DNA from: Aggregatilineales bacterium
GTDB lineage: Bacteria > Chloroflexota > Anaerolineae > Aggregatilineales > Ch27
NCBI GenBank assembly: GCA_029976005.1
Contig: JARKOQ010000192.1
Span: forward strand, 1-47,040
Direction of reading: 5' to 3'
DNA: 47,040 nt
Positions 1 to 8,328 of this stretch are shown piece by piece (positions within the stretch are counted from its first letter, which is position 1; every line of letters begins with the position of its first letter). A program made the translations under genes and the position numbers. The notes beneath the pieces were generated by a model. The model searched no databases and was not told where the DNA came from. It saw nothing but the letters and a program-made list of their open reading frames with translations.

Positions 1-357
1 CTTTCCATCCGAGCCAGGATGGCTTTCATCTTGCCCTTCTTTATCCTCTTTTTCCTCATCTTTTTCTTTTTCATCCCCGGTTATCGATGCAATAAGATCG
101 AGTGCTGATGGAGCGGAAGTCTCTCTATATAGCAGTCTGATATAGCATGAGGAGGAACGCCATAACACGGTTGTGAGACTGTCAGCTCAAACGATCCATG
201 GCCACACCTCCTCCTGTGCAGGATGGCGACCCTGAACAACGCGAGTTCGGCGTATCGAACTGACCACACCATGCCACAGAAAACTGGCCCTACCAATCAA
301 AACGGGCCTGAAGCTCGCGTCCCACGCGCCGCCGACCGATTTCTTGCGCAACGCTAA
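1..357. other. Left-edge region with no assigned gene
   Basis: No convincing complete gene is visible. Read on the minus strand, positions 1-80 are an A/G-rich run. One frame open from a GTG at 168 to the edge gives an acidic Asp/Glu/Lys-rich peptide. Another, from an ATG at 74, gives a Lys/Arg-rich start. The plus strand of the same stretch would encode a Phe/Leu-rich hydrophobic peptide. Purine-rich low complexity can produce all three, so none is called. A strong Shine-Dalgarno-like AGGAGGAGG lies near 205-215 on the minus strand, but the ATG behind it opens only five codons. A minus-strand gene may continue beyond the window. Confidence 0.3.
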
Positions 358-386
358 TTGAGCGTGCGGTCGGGCTGTGGTAGAAT
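358..386 (+). promoter_or_regulatory. Sigma70-type promoter of the hsp20-lon unit
   Basis: TTGAGC (358-363) and TAGAAT (381-386) are separated by exactly 17 bp. Transcription should start near 392, just ahead of the small heat-shock gene. No CIRCE-like inverted repeat is visible around it, so heat control by HrcA is not supported. Confidence 0.6.
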
Positions 387-431
387 TCCTAGCGGTTGTA
401 TGATGAAAGAAAAGCGACCGAGTCGCGTTCT

Positions 432-872
432 ATGGGCGATAATCCACAACATCCAGGCAAACCCGACGATCCCGATCATGCGCCAACGCAGGTGGTCTGG
501 GAACGAATCGTTGTCCGCCAGTCTTCCATCTGGTGTCCGCCCACCGATGTCTACCAGGCCGACAACCGCCTGATCGTGATCATTGAGGTGGCGGGAATGC
601 GCGATGGGGATTTTCAGATTGTGCTCCAGAACCGGCGGCTGATCGTGGGCGGAGTCCGCAAGCAGGTCGTGGAGGGCGTGCAACTGGCCTACCACCAGCT
701 TGAGATTCCGCGCGGCGAGTTCCGCACCGAGGTTCAGCTTCCCTGGAACGTGCAGCACGATCAGGTGAGCGCCACCTATCGCGACGGGCTGCTCCGGATC
801 GAGCTGCCCCAGGCCCAGGCCCAGCAGATACACATCATTAACGTAAGCGCCGACCAAGAAAGACAATCCTGA
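432..872 (+). CDS. Small heat-shock protein, Hsp20/alpha-crystallin family
   Basis: ATP-independent holdase chaperone of the cytoplasm that binds unfolding clients. The 146-residue product has a short polar N-terminus rich in Pro/Asp, then an alpha-crystallin domain from about residue 35 to 135. The domain opens with a P-x-x-D-V-Y strand and ends in the DGLLRIELP strand typical of the family. The C-terminal tail is short and lacks an obvious I-x-I anchor apart from IHII. The start is uncertain: a TTG at 396 is in frame and gives 158 residues, but the ATG at 432 fits family length better; neither has a clear ribosome-binding site. The stop lies 23 bp before lon, so the two are probably co-transcribed from the promoter at 358-386 as a proteostasis unit. 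Confidence 0.87.
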   Translation: MGDNPQHPGKPDDPDHAPTQVVWERIVVRQSSIWCPPTDVYQADNRLIVIIEVAGMRDGDFQIVLQNRRLIVGGVRKQVVEGVQLAYHQLEIPRGEFRTEVQLPWNVQHDQVSATYRDGLLRIELPQAQAQQIHIINVSADQERQS

Positions 873-895
873 CCTAACGAACCAGTCGGATCGAC

Positions 896-3457
896 ATGAC
901 GCCTAACGACGATAATCCCGAAGTCGAAGAGAAGGACATCACCCCGGAATATGGTGATGAGCAGGAACAGCCGATCGACATCAAGACCGCCGAGGGCAGC
1001 ACCGACCCCGGTAATGAAGTGCTGCCGCCCATCCCGGACGAGCTGCCCATCCTGCCGCTGCGCGGCGTCGTGGTCTATCCCCACACGGCCATCCCGCTGA
1101 CCATCGGCCAGCCGCGCTCCATCGCGCTCGTGGACGACGTGGTCGGCAAGGATCGGATCATCGGCCTCTTTGCCGCCCGCGACCCCGAAAACGAACAGCC
1201 CGGCCCGGATGAGATTTATCCCGTCGGCACGCTGGCGATGGTGCATCGTCTGTTCCGCACCCCGGATGGGACGATCCGCCTGCTGGTCCAGGGCCTGGGC
1301 CGCATCACGATCGAGGAATACCTGCGGACGGAGCCGTATCTGGTCGCCAGGGTGCGCCGCCATCCTGAGACGATCGAAACCACCATCGAGGTCGAGGCCC
1401 TCAGCCGCAACGTCGTCGAGCAGTTCTCGCGCATGGCCGAGCTGGTGCCCAGTATCCCGGCCGAGCTGATCTCCTCCACGCTCAACCTGGACGATCCCCT
1501 CCACCTGGTGTATGCCATCGCCACCTATATCCGGATCGATCTCGAGGACAGCCAGGACATCCTCGAAACGGACAGCGTGTCGGACAAGCTGCGCAAGCTG
1601 ATGCGCATCCTGGCGAAGGAGCTGGAGGTGCTGGAGCTGGGCCGCGAAATCCAGACCCAGGCCCAGTCCGAGATGGAAAAGGTCCAGCGCGAGTACTTCC
1701 TGCGCGAGCAGCTCAAGGCCATCCAGCGCGAGCTGGGGGAATCCGACGAACAGCAGGTCGAGATCGAGGAATTCCGCCAGAAGATAGAGACGGTGGGCCT
1801 GTCCGAGGAAGCGGGCAAGGAAGCGCGGCGCGAGCTGGATCGGATGGCCAAGCTACCCACCGCCGCCGCCGAATACGGCGTGATCCGCACCTACCTGGAC
1901 TGGCTGGTCAGCGTGCCCTGGAGCCAGCGCACCGAGGACAACCTCGACATCGCTCACGCGCGCGACGTCCTCGAGGCGGATCACTACGGGCTGGAGGACA
2001 TCAAAGAGCGCATCCTGGAGTTCCTGGCCGTGCGCAAGCTGCGGGCCGAGCGCGCCGCCGAAACCGATCAGCAGCCCACCCCACAGGATCAGGTCCGGCG
2101 CGACCGGCAGGGGGCCATCCTGTGCTTCGTGGGGCCGCCCGGCGTCGGCAAGACGTCGCTCGGATCGTCCATCGCGCGGGCGATGGGCCGCAAGTTTACG
2201 CGGATGAGTCTCGGCGGGGTGCGCGACGAGGCTGAAATCCGGGGCTTCCGGCGCACCTACATCGGGGCCATGCCGGGCCGCATCATCCAGACTCTCCGCC
2301 GGGTGGAGAACCGCAACCCCGTCATCATGCTGGACGAGGTGGACAAGCTGGGGCGCGACTTCCGCGGCGATCCGGCCTCCGCCCTGCTGGAGGTGCTCGA
2401 CCCGGAGCAGAACCACGAGTTCCGCGACCATTATCTGGACGTGGCTTTCGACCTGTCCGAAGTGCTGTTCATCACGACCGCCAACGAGCTGGAACCGATC
2501 CCCGGCCCGCTGCGCGACCGGATGGAGATCATCACGCTCAGCGGCTACACCGAGCACGAAAAAGTCCAGATCGCGATCCAGTACCTCGTGCCGCGCCAGA
2601 TTCGGGAGAACGGCCTGCGCCCGGATGAAATCAGCATCGAGCAGGAAGCCATCGCCGAGCTGATTCGCAACTACACCCGCGAGGCCGGGGTGCGCGACCT
2701 GGAGCGCCAGATCGGGCGGATCGCGCGCAAGATCGCCACCCAGGTCGCCGAAAACAGCGCCGGTGGCGGCACGCCCCGTGCCGTGAACCGTGAAGCCGTC
2801 CGGGAGCTGATTGGCAAGCCGCGCTTCAATTACCAGACCGAGATCGAAGACCGGACCGACCAGCCCGGCATCGCGACCGGCCTGGCCTGGACGCCAATGG
2901 GCGGCGACGTGCTCTTCGTGGAAGCGGCCAGCATGTCCGGCAGCAAGGGCTTCCAGCTCACCGGCAGCCTGGGGGATGTGATGCAGGAAAGCGCCAGGGC
3001 CGCCATGAGCTACATTCGCTCCCAGGCCAGCACGCTGGGCATCCACGAGGACTACTTCGACAAGCACGACCTGCACCTGCACGTGCCCGCCGGCGCCGTC
3101 CCCAAGGACGGCCCGTCCGCCGGAATCACCATGGCGACCGCGATCGCCTCGCTGCTGACACGCCGCCCGGTGCGATCCAATGTCGCCATGACCGGCGAGA
3201 TCACCCTGCGCGGCAAAGTCCTGCCGGTCGGCGGCATCAAGGACAAAGTCCTGGCGGCCCATCGCATGGGCCTGGACACGGTGATCCTGCCCCGCCGCAA
3301 CGAGCAGGACCTCGACGAGCTTCCGGATGAAGTCCGCCAGACCTTGACCTTTGTCCTGGTCAGCACGATTGACGAAGCCCTTCAGGCCGCGCTGGTCGGC
3401 GGGAGTGAGACCCTCACCTCTGAGCCGGCCGCCGAAACGGTCTCCGCGCCGGCCTAG
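896..3457 (+). CDS. lon: ATP-dependent Lon protease
   Basis: Cytosolic AAA+ serine protease that degrades misfolded and regulatory proteins. The 853-residue protein has a 45-residue acidic N-terminal extension, a Lon substrate-binding domain (about 48-245), a coiled-coil linker, and an AAA+ module with Walker A GPPGVGKT at 413-420 and Walker [11 protein letters not shown] near 480. The C-terminal protease domain has nucleophile Ser741 in DGPSAG. Lys784, 43 residues later in GGIKDK, has the Ser-Lys spacing of E. coli Lon, so the enzyme should be active. It is somewhat longer than E. coli Lon (784 residues), mainly from the N-terminal extension and a roughly 20-residue polar Gln/Pro-containing insert before Walker A. 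It lies directly downstream of hsp20. Confidence 0.97.
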   Translation: MTPNDDNPEVEEKDITPEYGDEQEQPIDIKTAEGSTDPGNEVLPPIPDELPILPLRGVVVYPHTAIPLTIGQPRSIALVDDVVGKDRIIGLFAARDPENEQPGPDEIYPVGTLAMVHRLFRTPDGTIRLLVQGLGRITIEEYLRTEPYLVARVRRHPETIETTIEVEALSRNVVEQFSRMAELVPSIPAELISSTLNLDDPLHLVYAIATYIRIDLEDSQDILETDSVSDKLRKLMRILAKELEVLELGREIQTQAQSEMEKVQREYFLREQLKAIQRELGESDEQQVEIEEFRQKIETVGLSEEAGKEARRELDRMAKLPTAAAEYGVIRTYLDWLVSVPWSQRTEDNLDIAHARDVLEADHYGLEDIKERILEFLAVRKLRAERAAETDQQPTPQDQVRRDRQGAILCFVGPPGVGKTSLGSSIARAMGRKFTRMSLGGVRDEAEIRGFRRTYIGAMPGRIIQTLRRVENRNPVIMLDEVDKLGRDFRGDPASALLEVLDPEQNHEFRDHYLDVAFDLSEVLFITTANELEPIPGPLRDRMEIITLSGYTEHEKVQIAIQYLVPRQIRENGLRPDEISIEQEAIAELIRNYTREAGVRDLERQIGRIARKIATQVAENSAGGGTPRAVNREAVRELIGKPRFNYQTEIEDRTDQPGIATGLAWTPMGGDVLFVEAASMSGSKGFQLTGSLGDVMQESARAAMSYIRSQASTLGIHEDYFDKHDLHLHVPAGAVPKDGPSAGITMATAIASLLTRRPVRSNVAMTGEITLRGKVLPVGGIKDKVLAAHRMGLDTVILPRRNEQDLDELPDEVRQTLTFVLVSTIDEALQAALVGGSETLTSEPAAETVSAPA

Positions 3458-3514
3458 CGCCTCAGCGCGCCAGGTCGCCCTGCCCTGCGCGCGCATTTGT
3501 TAGGAGTAACTATC

Positions 3515-3865
3515 GTGCCCCGAGTGATGATCGTAGACGACGACCGAACCACGATTAAGCTGCTTGAGACTCTGCTCATGATGGATGGCTTCGAAGTGAC
3601 TCTGGTCGCTCGTGGAGGCGATGTCCTGGCGGCAGCCCGCCGCGATCGCCCCGACGTTTTCCTGATCGACTACCATCTGAGCGACATGGAGGGCGTCGAC
3701 GTCGTGCATGACCTGCGCGGCGATCCGCAGTTTGCTCAGGCCCCGATCATCATCGCTTCAGGCATGAACGTTGAAACTGAAGCAAAACGCGCTGGTGCAT
3801 CCATGTTCCTGATCAAGCCGCTCGATCCGGGCACCCTGGCTGCCACATTACGCAGCTTGCTCTGA
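3515..3865 (+). CDS. Stand-alone response-regulator receiver protein
   Basis: A 116-residue CheY-like receiver domain with no output domain. It has the acidic pocket VDDD (residues 7-10), phosphoacceptor Asp52 in LIDYHL, and the conserved Lys in LIKP near residue 98. GTG 3515 is chosen because AGGAG (3502-3506) sits 8 bp upstream; an in-frame TTG at 3497 has no such site. No histidine kinase is adjacent, so the partner is encoded elsewhere. It lies 57 bp downstream of lon and 64 bp before the PHP-AlbA_2 gene; co-transcription with either is possible but not shown. Confidence 0.88.
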   Translation: MPRVMIVDDDRTTIKLLETLLMMDGFEVTLVARGGDVLAAARRDRPDVFLIDYHLSDMEGVDVVHDLRGDPQFAQAPIIIASGMNVETEAKRAGASMFLIKPLDPGTLAATLRSLL

Positions 3866-3929
3866 ACGGAATGAATCGCACCACGCGGGCCAACCGTGAA
3901 TTTGACTAGATTTGATGGAGATAGCCCCT

Positions 3930-5684
3930 GTGGCCGCACGAAAGCGTTCTGGAAAATCCCAATGGTACCTGATGGACCTCCACCTCCATACCCCCGCTTC
4001 GGGAGATTATCAGGAACCTGCCAACACCTACCTTGACATCCTGCGCAAAGCAGAAGCGCGTAACCTGGACATCATCGCCTTCACCGACCACAACACCGTG
4101 GGTGGCTACAAGGCGATGATGGACCACATCGAAAAACTGAACTATCTCGAATCCCTGGGCCGGGCCACCAAGGACGAAACCCGCGAGCTGGCCGAATACC
4201 GCCGCCTGCTGGGCAAAATCCTGGTGCTGCCCGGTTTTGAGTTCACCGCCACCTTTGGCTTCCACATTCTGGGTATCTTCTCCCAACAGACCGGCGTGCG
4301 CGAACTGGAGCACATTCTGTTGAGTCTGAACGTCCCCCCCAGCGTGCTGGATACCGGCTCTTCGAATGTCGGCGCGTCCTCGGACGTCCTGACGGCCTAC
4401 CGGCTGATCAACGAGGCCGGGGGTATTGTGATTGCCGCGCACGCCAATTCCACCCACGGAGTCGCCATGCGCGGCTTTGATTTTGGGGGGCAGACCAAGA
4501 TCGCCTATACCCAGGACCCCAATTTGCACGCCCTGGAAGTCACCGATCTGGACCGGCGCGGGCGCGGCGCGACCGACCGCTTCTTCGACGGCACCAAGCC
4601 GGAATATCCGCGCCGTATGCGCTGCATCCAGGGTTCGGACGCCCACCGGATCAACGCCGATCCGGGGGCCAGCCGCAACCAGAACCTGGGTGTGGGCGAT
4701 CGGGTCACGGAAGTGCTCCTCCCGGAGCGCAGTTTCGAGGCCCTGCTGGAGATGTTCCAGAGCAATGACTACTCGCTCACCCGGCCGTATGCCGGTAACC
4801 GCAAGCCGATCGACTACATCCAGACGGCCCGCGAGCAGGGCAACAGCATCGTCCAGGCTTTTCATGAGAAGGTGACCCGGCGCGGGGGGATGCTGTACGC
4901 CATCGTGGCTGACATTTGCGCGATGGCCAACACCAACGGCGGCACGATCTATTGCGGTCTCACCGCCGACCCCAAGGTCGAGCCGATTGGCGTCCAGCCG
5001 CCCAACAAGGCCATCGAGATGCTGACCGCCGAGATCGAGCAGCGCATCACGCCGCCGCTGAATGTTATCATCGACACCCAGGAAACCCAGGGCAAGAAGA
5101 TCGTTCGCATCCAGATTCCGCGCGGCGACGACCCACCCTACGCGATCGACGAGAACAAGATTTACGTCCGGGACGAAGCCGAGACGACCCTCGCCGTCCG
5201 GGACGAGATCGTCCGGCTGGTGGGCGGTCGCCCCTCACCGGTCGAGGCCCCGGAGCCGCCCGCGCCCATCCTGCCGGTCGAGGTTGTGCCGGTCGCGGTC
5301 GAGCCGCCCCCCGCTGCCCGCCCCACCGAGATCGAGCCGCCCAAGACCGGCGTCGAGGTCCTGGAAACCGAGCAGCGCAAGGGCAAGCTCTACCATATGA
5401 TGCGCGACCTGCGCAACGGCAACATCGTCAAGAACGTCACGCGCGCCTCCGCCCGCCGGTTGTGGCACTACGCCATCCTGGAAAAGGAAAAGAACCCGGT
5501 CGATCAGAGCAAGGTCACCTGGCAGGGGAATCTGGGACTGTGGAAGCGCCAGAAGCGCGGCGGCGCAGTGCGCTACGACCTGGTGCAGAAGACGGACGAG
5601 GGCCTGCGCGTGTACTACGGCGTAACCGAGGACGGCATGCACGGCCCCTGGCAGGCCTTCATCACCGAAGACGACGAAGACTGA
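3930..5684 (+). CDS. PHP-domain phosphoesterase fused to an AlbA_2 (Schlafen-like) domain
   Basis: A 584-residue cytoplasmic multidomain protein. Residues 12-300 form a PHP metal-dependent phosphoesterase domain: DLHLH (His18, His20), FTDHN (Asp53, His54), [10 protein letters not shown] near 96-105, AAHANS near 170, and SDAH near 235. All usual metal ligands appear present. Residues about 305-430 look like AlbA_2 (divergent AAA_4/Schlafen family): [13 protein letters not shown], then a strand ending in IYVRDE. A Pro/Val/Glu-rich linker (about 435-475) precedes a C-terminal domain of about 110 residues, rich in Trp and basic residues, that I do not recognise. GTG 3930 has GGAG (3917-3920) 9 bp upstream; ATG 3915 is the alternative. 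The substrate is unknown; a nucleic-acid or nucleotide target is inferred from the AlbA_2 part. Confidence 0.8.
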   Translation: MAARKRSGKSQWYLMDLHLHTPASGDYQEPANTYLDILRKAEARNLDIIAFTDHNTVGGYKAMMDHIEKLNYLESLGRATKDETRELAEYRRLLGKILVLPGFEFTATFGFHILGIFSQQTGVRELEHILLSLNVPPSVLDTGSSNVGASSDVLTAYRLINEAGGIVIAAHANSTHGVAMRGFDFGGQTKIAYTQDPNLHALEVTDLDRRGRGATDRFFDGTKPEYPRRMRCIQGSDAHRINADPGASRNQNLGVGDRVTEVLLPERSFEALLEMFQSNDYSLTRPYAGNRKPIDYIQTAREQGNSIVQAFHEKVTRRGGMLYAIVADICAMANTNGGTIYCGLTADPKVEPIGVQPPNKAIEMLTAEIEQRITPPLNVIIDTQETQGKKIVRIQIPRGDDPPYAIDENKIYVRDEAETTLAVRDEIVRLVGGRPSPVEAPEPPAPILPVEVVPVAVEPPPAARPTEIEPPKTGVEVLETEQRKGKLYHMMRDLRNGNIVKNVTRASARRLWHYAILEKEKNPVDQSKVTWQGNLGLWKRQKRGGAVRYDLVQKTDEGLRVYYGVTEDGMHGPWQAFITEDDED

Positions 5685-5766
5685 TCCCGAACGCGGAATT
5701 GCACCTTCTCGCGCAGGCGGGCCTGGACCAACCCGCCTGCGCCGTTCATCCGGCCCAGGCAGCCCG

Positions 5767-6270
5767 ATGCGGACAGGCATCCTGACCATCAGCGACCGCG
5801 GCGTGCGCGGAGAACGGCCCGATACCAGCGGCCCGCTGATTGCCGAGATCGTCCAACAGGCCCTGGGAGCGAGCGTGGTCGCCCAGGAGATCGTCCCCGA
5901 CGACCGGCCGACCATCAGTGCCCGGCTGGCCGCCTGGGCGGATTCCGGCCAGATGGACCTGATCCTGACCACCGGCGGCACCGGTTTCGCCCCGCGCGAC
6001 GTCACACCGGAGGCGACGCGGGCCGTGTTCGATCGGGAGGCTCCCGGCCTGGCCGAGGCCATGCGCGCGGCCAGCCTGCTCAAAACCCCGCACGCCATGC
6101 TGAGTCGCGGCGTATGCGGCCTTCGCGGCCGGACGCTGATCGTCAACCTGCCGGGTAGTCCCAGAGCCGTCCGCGAAAACCTGGAAGTCATCCTGCCGGT
6201 GCTGCCCCACGCGATCGACCTGCTGCGCGATTCCCCCGACTCCGAACAGGGCCATACCCTCCCGCAATGA
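5767..6270 (+). CDS. Molybdenum cofactor biosynthesis protein, MogA/MoaB family
   Basis: Predicted molybdopterin adenylyltransferase, which activates molybdopterin with ATP before metal insertion. The 167-residue protein covers one MoCF_biosynth domain: ILTISDRG at the N-terminus, Asp-rich segment VPDDR, and the signature TTGGTGFAPRDVTPEA near residue 75. The C-terminal NLPGSP segment is also family-typical. MogA and MoaB cannot be separated by eye. No other moa/moe gene is in the window. The ribosome-binding site is weak. The gene overlaps the following membrane-protein gene by 4 bp (ATGA), indicating translational coupling despite unrelated functions. Confidence 0.9.
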   Translation: MRTGILTISDRGVRGERPDTSGPLIAEIVQQALGASVVAQEIVPDDRPTISARLAAWADSGQMDLILTTGGTGFAPRDVTPEATRAVFDREAPGLAEAMRAASLLKTPHAMLSRGVCGLRGRTLIVNLPGSPRAVRENLEVILPVLPHAIDLLRDSPDSEQGHTLPQ

Positions 6271-8246
6271 GCCATTCCAGCCGTCGCGCGAAATGGGAGC
6301 TTGCCAGCCTCGCTTTGATTCTGCTCGTCGCCGGCCTGCTGCGCCTGGGCGCGCCCGGCCTGACCGAGTTCAAGCTGGACGAGGCCCGGCTCAGCCTCCT
6401 GGCCCTGGACATGGCGCGCGGCGAGAGCTTCCCGCTGCTGGGCATCGGCTCATCGGTGGGCATCCCCAACATGCCGGTCAGCGTGTGGCTGTTCGCGCTT
6501 CCCTACCTGATCTCGTCCGATCCGACCGTAGCAACCCTGTTCGTCGGCCTGCTGAACGTGCTCGCCGTACTGCTAACCTGGTGGCTGGCCCGGCGCTACT
6601 TCGGCCCGGCCGCCGCGCTGACGGCAGCCCTGCTCTACGCGGTCAGCCCGTGGGCGGTGATCTACAGTCGCAAAATCTGGGCGCAGGACTTGCTGCCGCC
6701 CTTTGTCCTGCTCACCGTGGGGACCGGCCTGATCGGCTGGCTGGAGACGCCCCGTCCCGGCCGCTGGCGCTGGCAGGTCGCTCACCTGATCCTGCTGGTT
6801 CTCACCGTCCAGATTCACTACGCCGCCCTGACCCTGATCCCGCTGACGCTGGGCATGATCGGGCTGGGCTGGCGCGACCTGCCCGGCCGCACCCGGCGCT
6901 GGCTGGGGGCGATCGCCCTCCTGGGCCTGCTGAGCCTGGGCGCCGGCGTGCTCCTGATGACCGGGCGCGGCATCAATCTGGGCGTGTTCGGGCGGAACGG
7001 CCTCGGCCTGACGGCCGACGCGCTGTACCACTTCAGCCTGGTGGTCACCGGGAATGAGATTCACTCGCTGGCCGGGCCGCAGGCCTTCCTGGCCTTCCTG
7101 GCGACTGTGCCGGACCTCACCCCGATTCAAAGCCTGTTCGGGCTGCTAATCGTCGGCGCGGCGCTGCTCGCCGCCGGACAGGCATGGCGCGGCCAGCCCG
7201 GATTGCCGCGCCGCGTCCGGCTGGCCCTGGTCGCCTGGCTGGTGCTGCCCCTGATCATCTTTTCGATCACCTGGACGCCCACCTACCCGCACTACCTGAT
7301 CCCGCTGATGCCTGCCGCCTTCATTCTGTTCGGGGTGGCCGCGTCGGAGGTGCTGGCGCGCCTCGGTCGGGTCTGGCCGCGCCAGGCCCGCCTGATCGCC
7401 GCGTTGGGCATTGCCGCCCTGGTCGTCTTCGCCGGATTGCAGGTCTGGAACACGGTCGCGCTGCATGCCTTCGTGGACAGCCACGCCACCCCGGGTGGGT
7501 TCGGCACGCCCCTGCATGATCTTCTGGACGTGCGCCGGGCCGTGCTGGCCCAATCGCCGCGCGGCGTGCTGGTCGCCGGTCTGGACAGCAATGTCTACGT
7601 CGATCAGGATGCCGCCGTCTGGGAACTGCTGCTTTACGACGTGCCGGTCGTGCGTCCCCTGGATGGCAGGCAGCAGGCCATCCTGTCCGGTGATCCGGCC
7701 GGAATTGTGCTGCTGGAAACCCCGGCGTTGCACGCATCGGGGCTGGCCCTGGCGGAGGCGTCGTGCGGAGAAGCGGGCCAGCGCTTCGACCTCCGGCCAG
7801 GCGAGGGAGCCTACCGGGTCTGCGCGCCTCCGGCGGCGGACACGCCAGACGCCGCGCCGCTGGCCGTCTTCGACACCGGCGCGCGCCTGCTCGGCCTGGC
7901 GCTGGAGCCTGCCGGCGCGGCGGACGCCGGGCCGGTCGTGCGCATGCGCTGGGCCGCGGACGGCCCCCTGCCAGCCGATGTCACGGTCTTCTGCCACGTG
8001 CTCGACGCGGCGGGGGAACGCCTCGGCCAGGTGGACTCCCCGGCCTGGCCGGGCCGTTTCTGGGCCGGCGGCGAAGTCCAGCTTCAGGTGCTCGCCCTGC
8101 CCGATTCAGTGCCACTGGAAGGCGCGGCGACGCTCCGTCTGGGCCTGTACCGCTTCGAAAACGGCCTGCCGGTCAACGCCAACGTGCTGGACAGCGCCGG
8201 GAATCCTGCCGGGCAATGGGTCGACGTCCCGCTGTCCAAAGACTGA
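6267..8246 (+). CDS. GT39/ArnT-like polytopic membrane glycosyltransferase
   Basis: A 659-residue membrane protein, probably using a polyprenyl-phosphate sugar donor to glycosylate a lipid or protein on the outer face of the membrane. The first membrane segment (about 10-28) is followed by a loop carrying the acidic motif FKLDEAR (about 38), the site of the catalytic Asp in this superfamily. Roughly ten hydrophobic helices follow up to about residue 400. The last 250 residues are soluble and predicted extracytoplasmic, with no motif I can name. The start codon overlaps the mogA/moaB stop. A strong terminator follows at 8280-8309. The acceptor cannot be deduced. Confidence 0.78.
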   Translation: MSHSSRRAKWELASLALILLVAGLLRLGAPGLTEFKLDEARLSLLALDMARGESFPLLGIGSSVGIPNMPVSVWLFALPYLISSDPTVATLFVGLLNVLAVLLTWWLARRYFGPAAALTAALLYAVSPWAVIYSRKIWAQDLLPPFVLLTVGTGLIGWLETPRPGRWRWQVAHLILLVLTVQIHYAALTLIPLTLGMIGLGWRDLPGRTRRWLGAIALLGLLSLGAGVLLMTGRGINLGVFGRNGLGLTADALYHFSLVVTGNEIHSLAGPQAFLAFLATVPDLTPIQSLFGLLIVGAALLAAGQAWRGQPGLPRRVRLALVAWLVLPLIIFSITWTPTYPHYLIPLMPAAFILFGVAASEVLARLGRVWPRQARLIAALGIAALVVFAGLQVWNTVALHAFVDSHATPGGFGTPLHDLLDVRRAVLAQSPRGVLVAGLDSNVYVDQDAAVWELLLYDVPVVRPLDGRQQAILSGDPAGIVLLETPALHASGLALAEASCGEAGQRFDLRPGEGAYRVCAPPAADTPDAAPLAVFDTGARLLGLALEPAGAADAGPVVRMRWAADGPLPADVTVFCHVLDAAGERLGQVDSPAWPGRFWAGGEVQLQVLALPDSVPLEGAATLRLGLYRFENGLPVNANVLDSAGNPAGQWVDVPLSKD

Positions 8247-8279
8247 GTCCACACCGCCGCGACAGACCGTAACAAACGA

Positions 8280-8315
8280 AAACGGGACGCTGCCAGGAGC
8301 GTCCCGTTTCTGTTG
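8280..8315. terminator. Bidirectional-looking terminator between convergent genes
   Basis: A perfect 12-bp stem (arms 8280-8291 and 8298-8309, six-base loop) with A residues before and T residues after. It lies between the GT39-like gene (+) and the STAND NTPase gene (-) and could end both transcripts. Confidence 0.8.
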
Positions 8316-8328
8316 ATTTGGGCCACCG

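Noticed and set aside
1..168. Minus-strand acidic or basic Lys-rich partial gene
   Set aside because: Purine-rich low complexity opens several frames at once and no start signal distinguishes them; kept only as a region note.
1853..3496. A 547-codon open frame antisense to lon
   Set aside because: Shadow of the Lon gene; low-complexity composition and no start signal.
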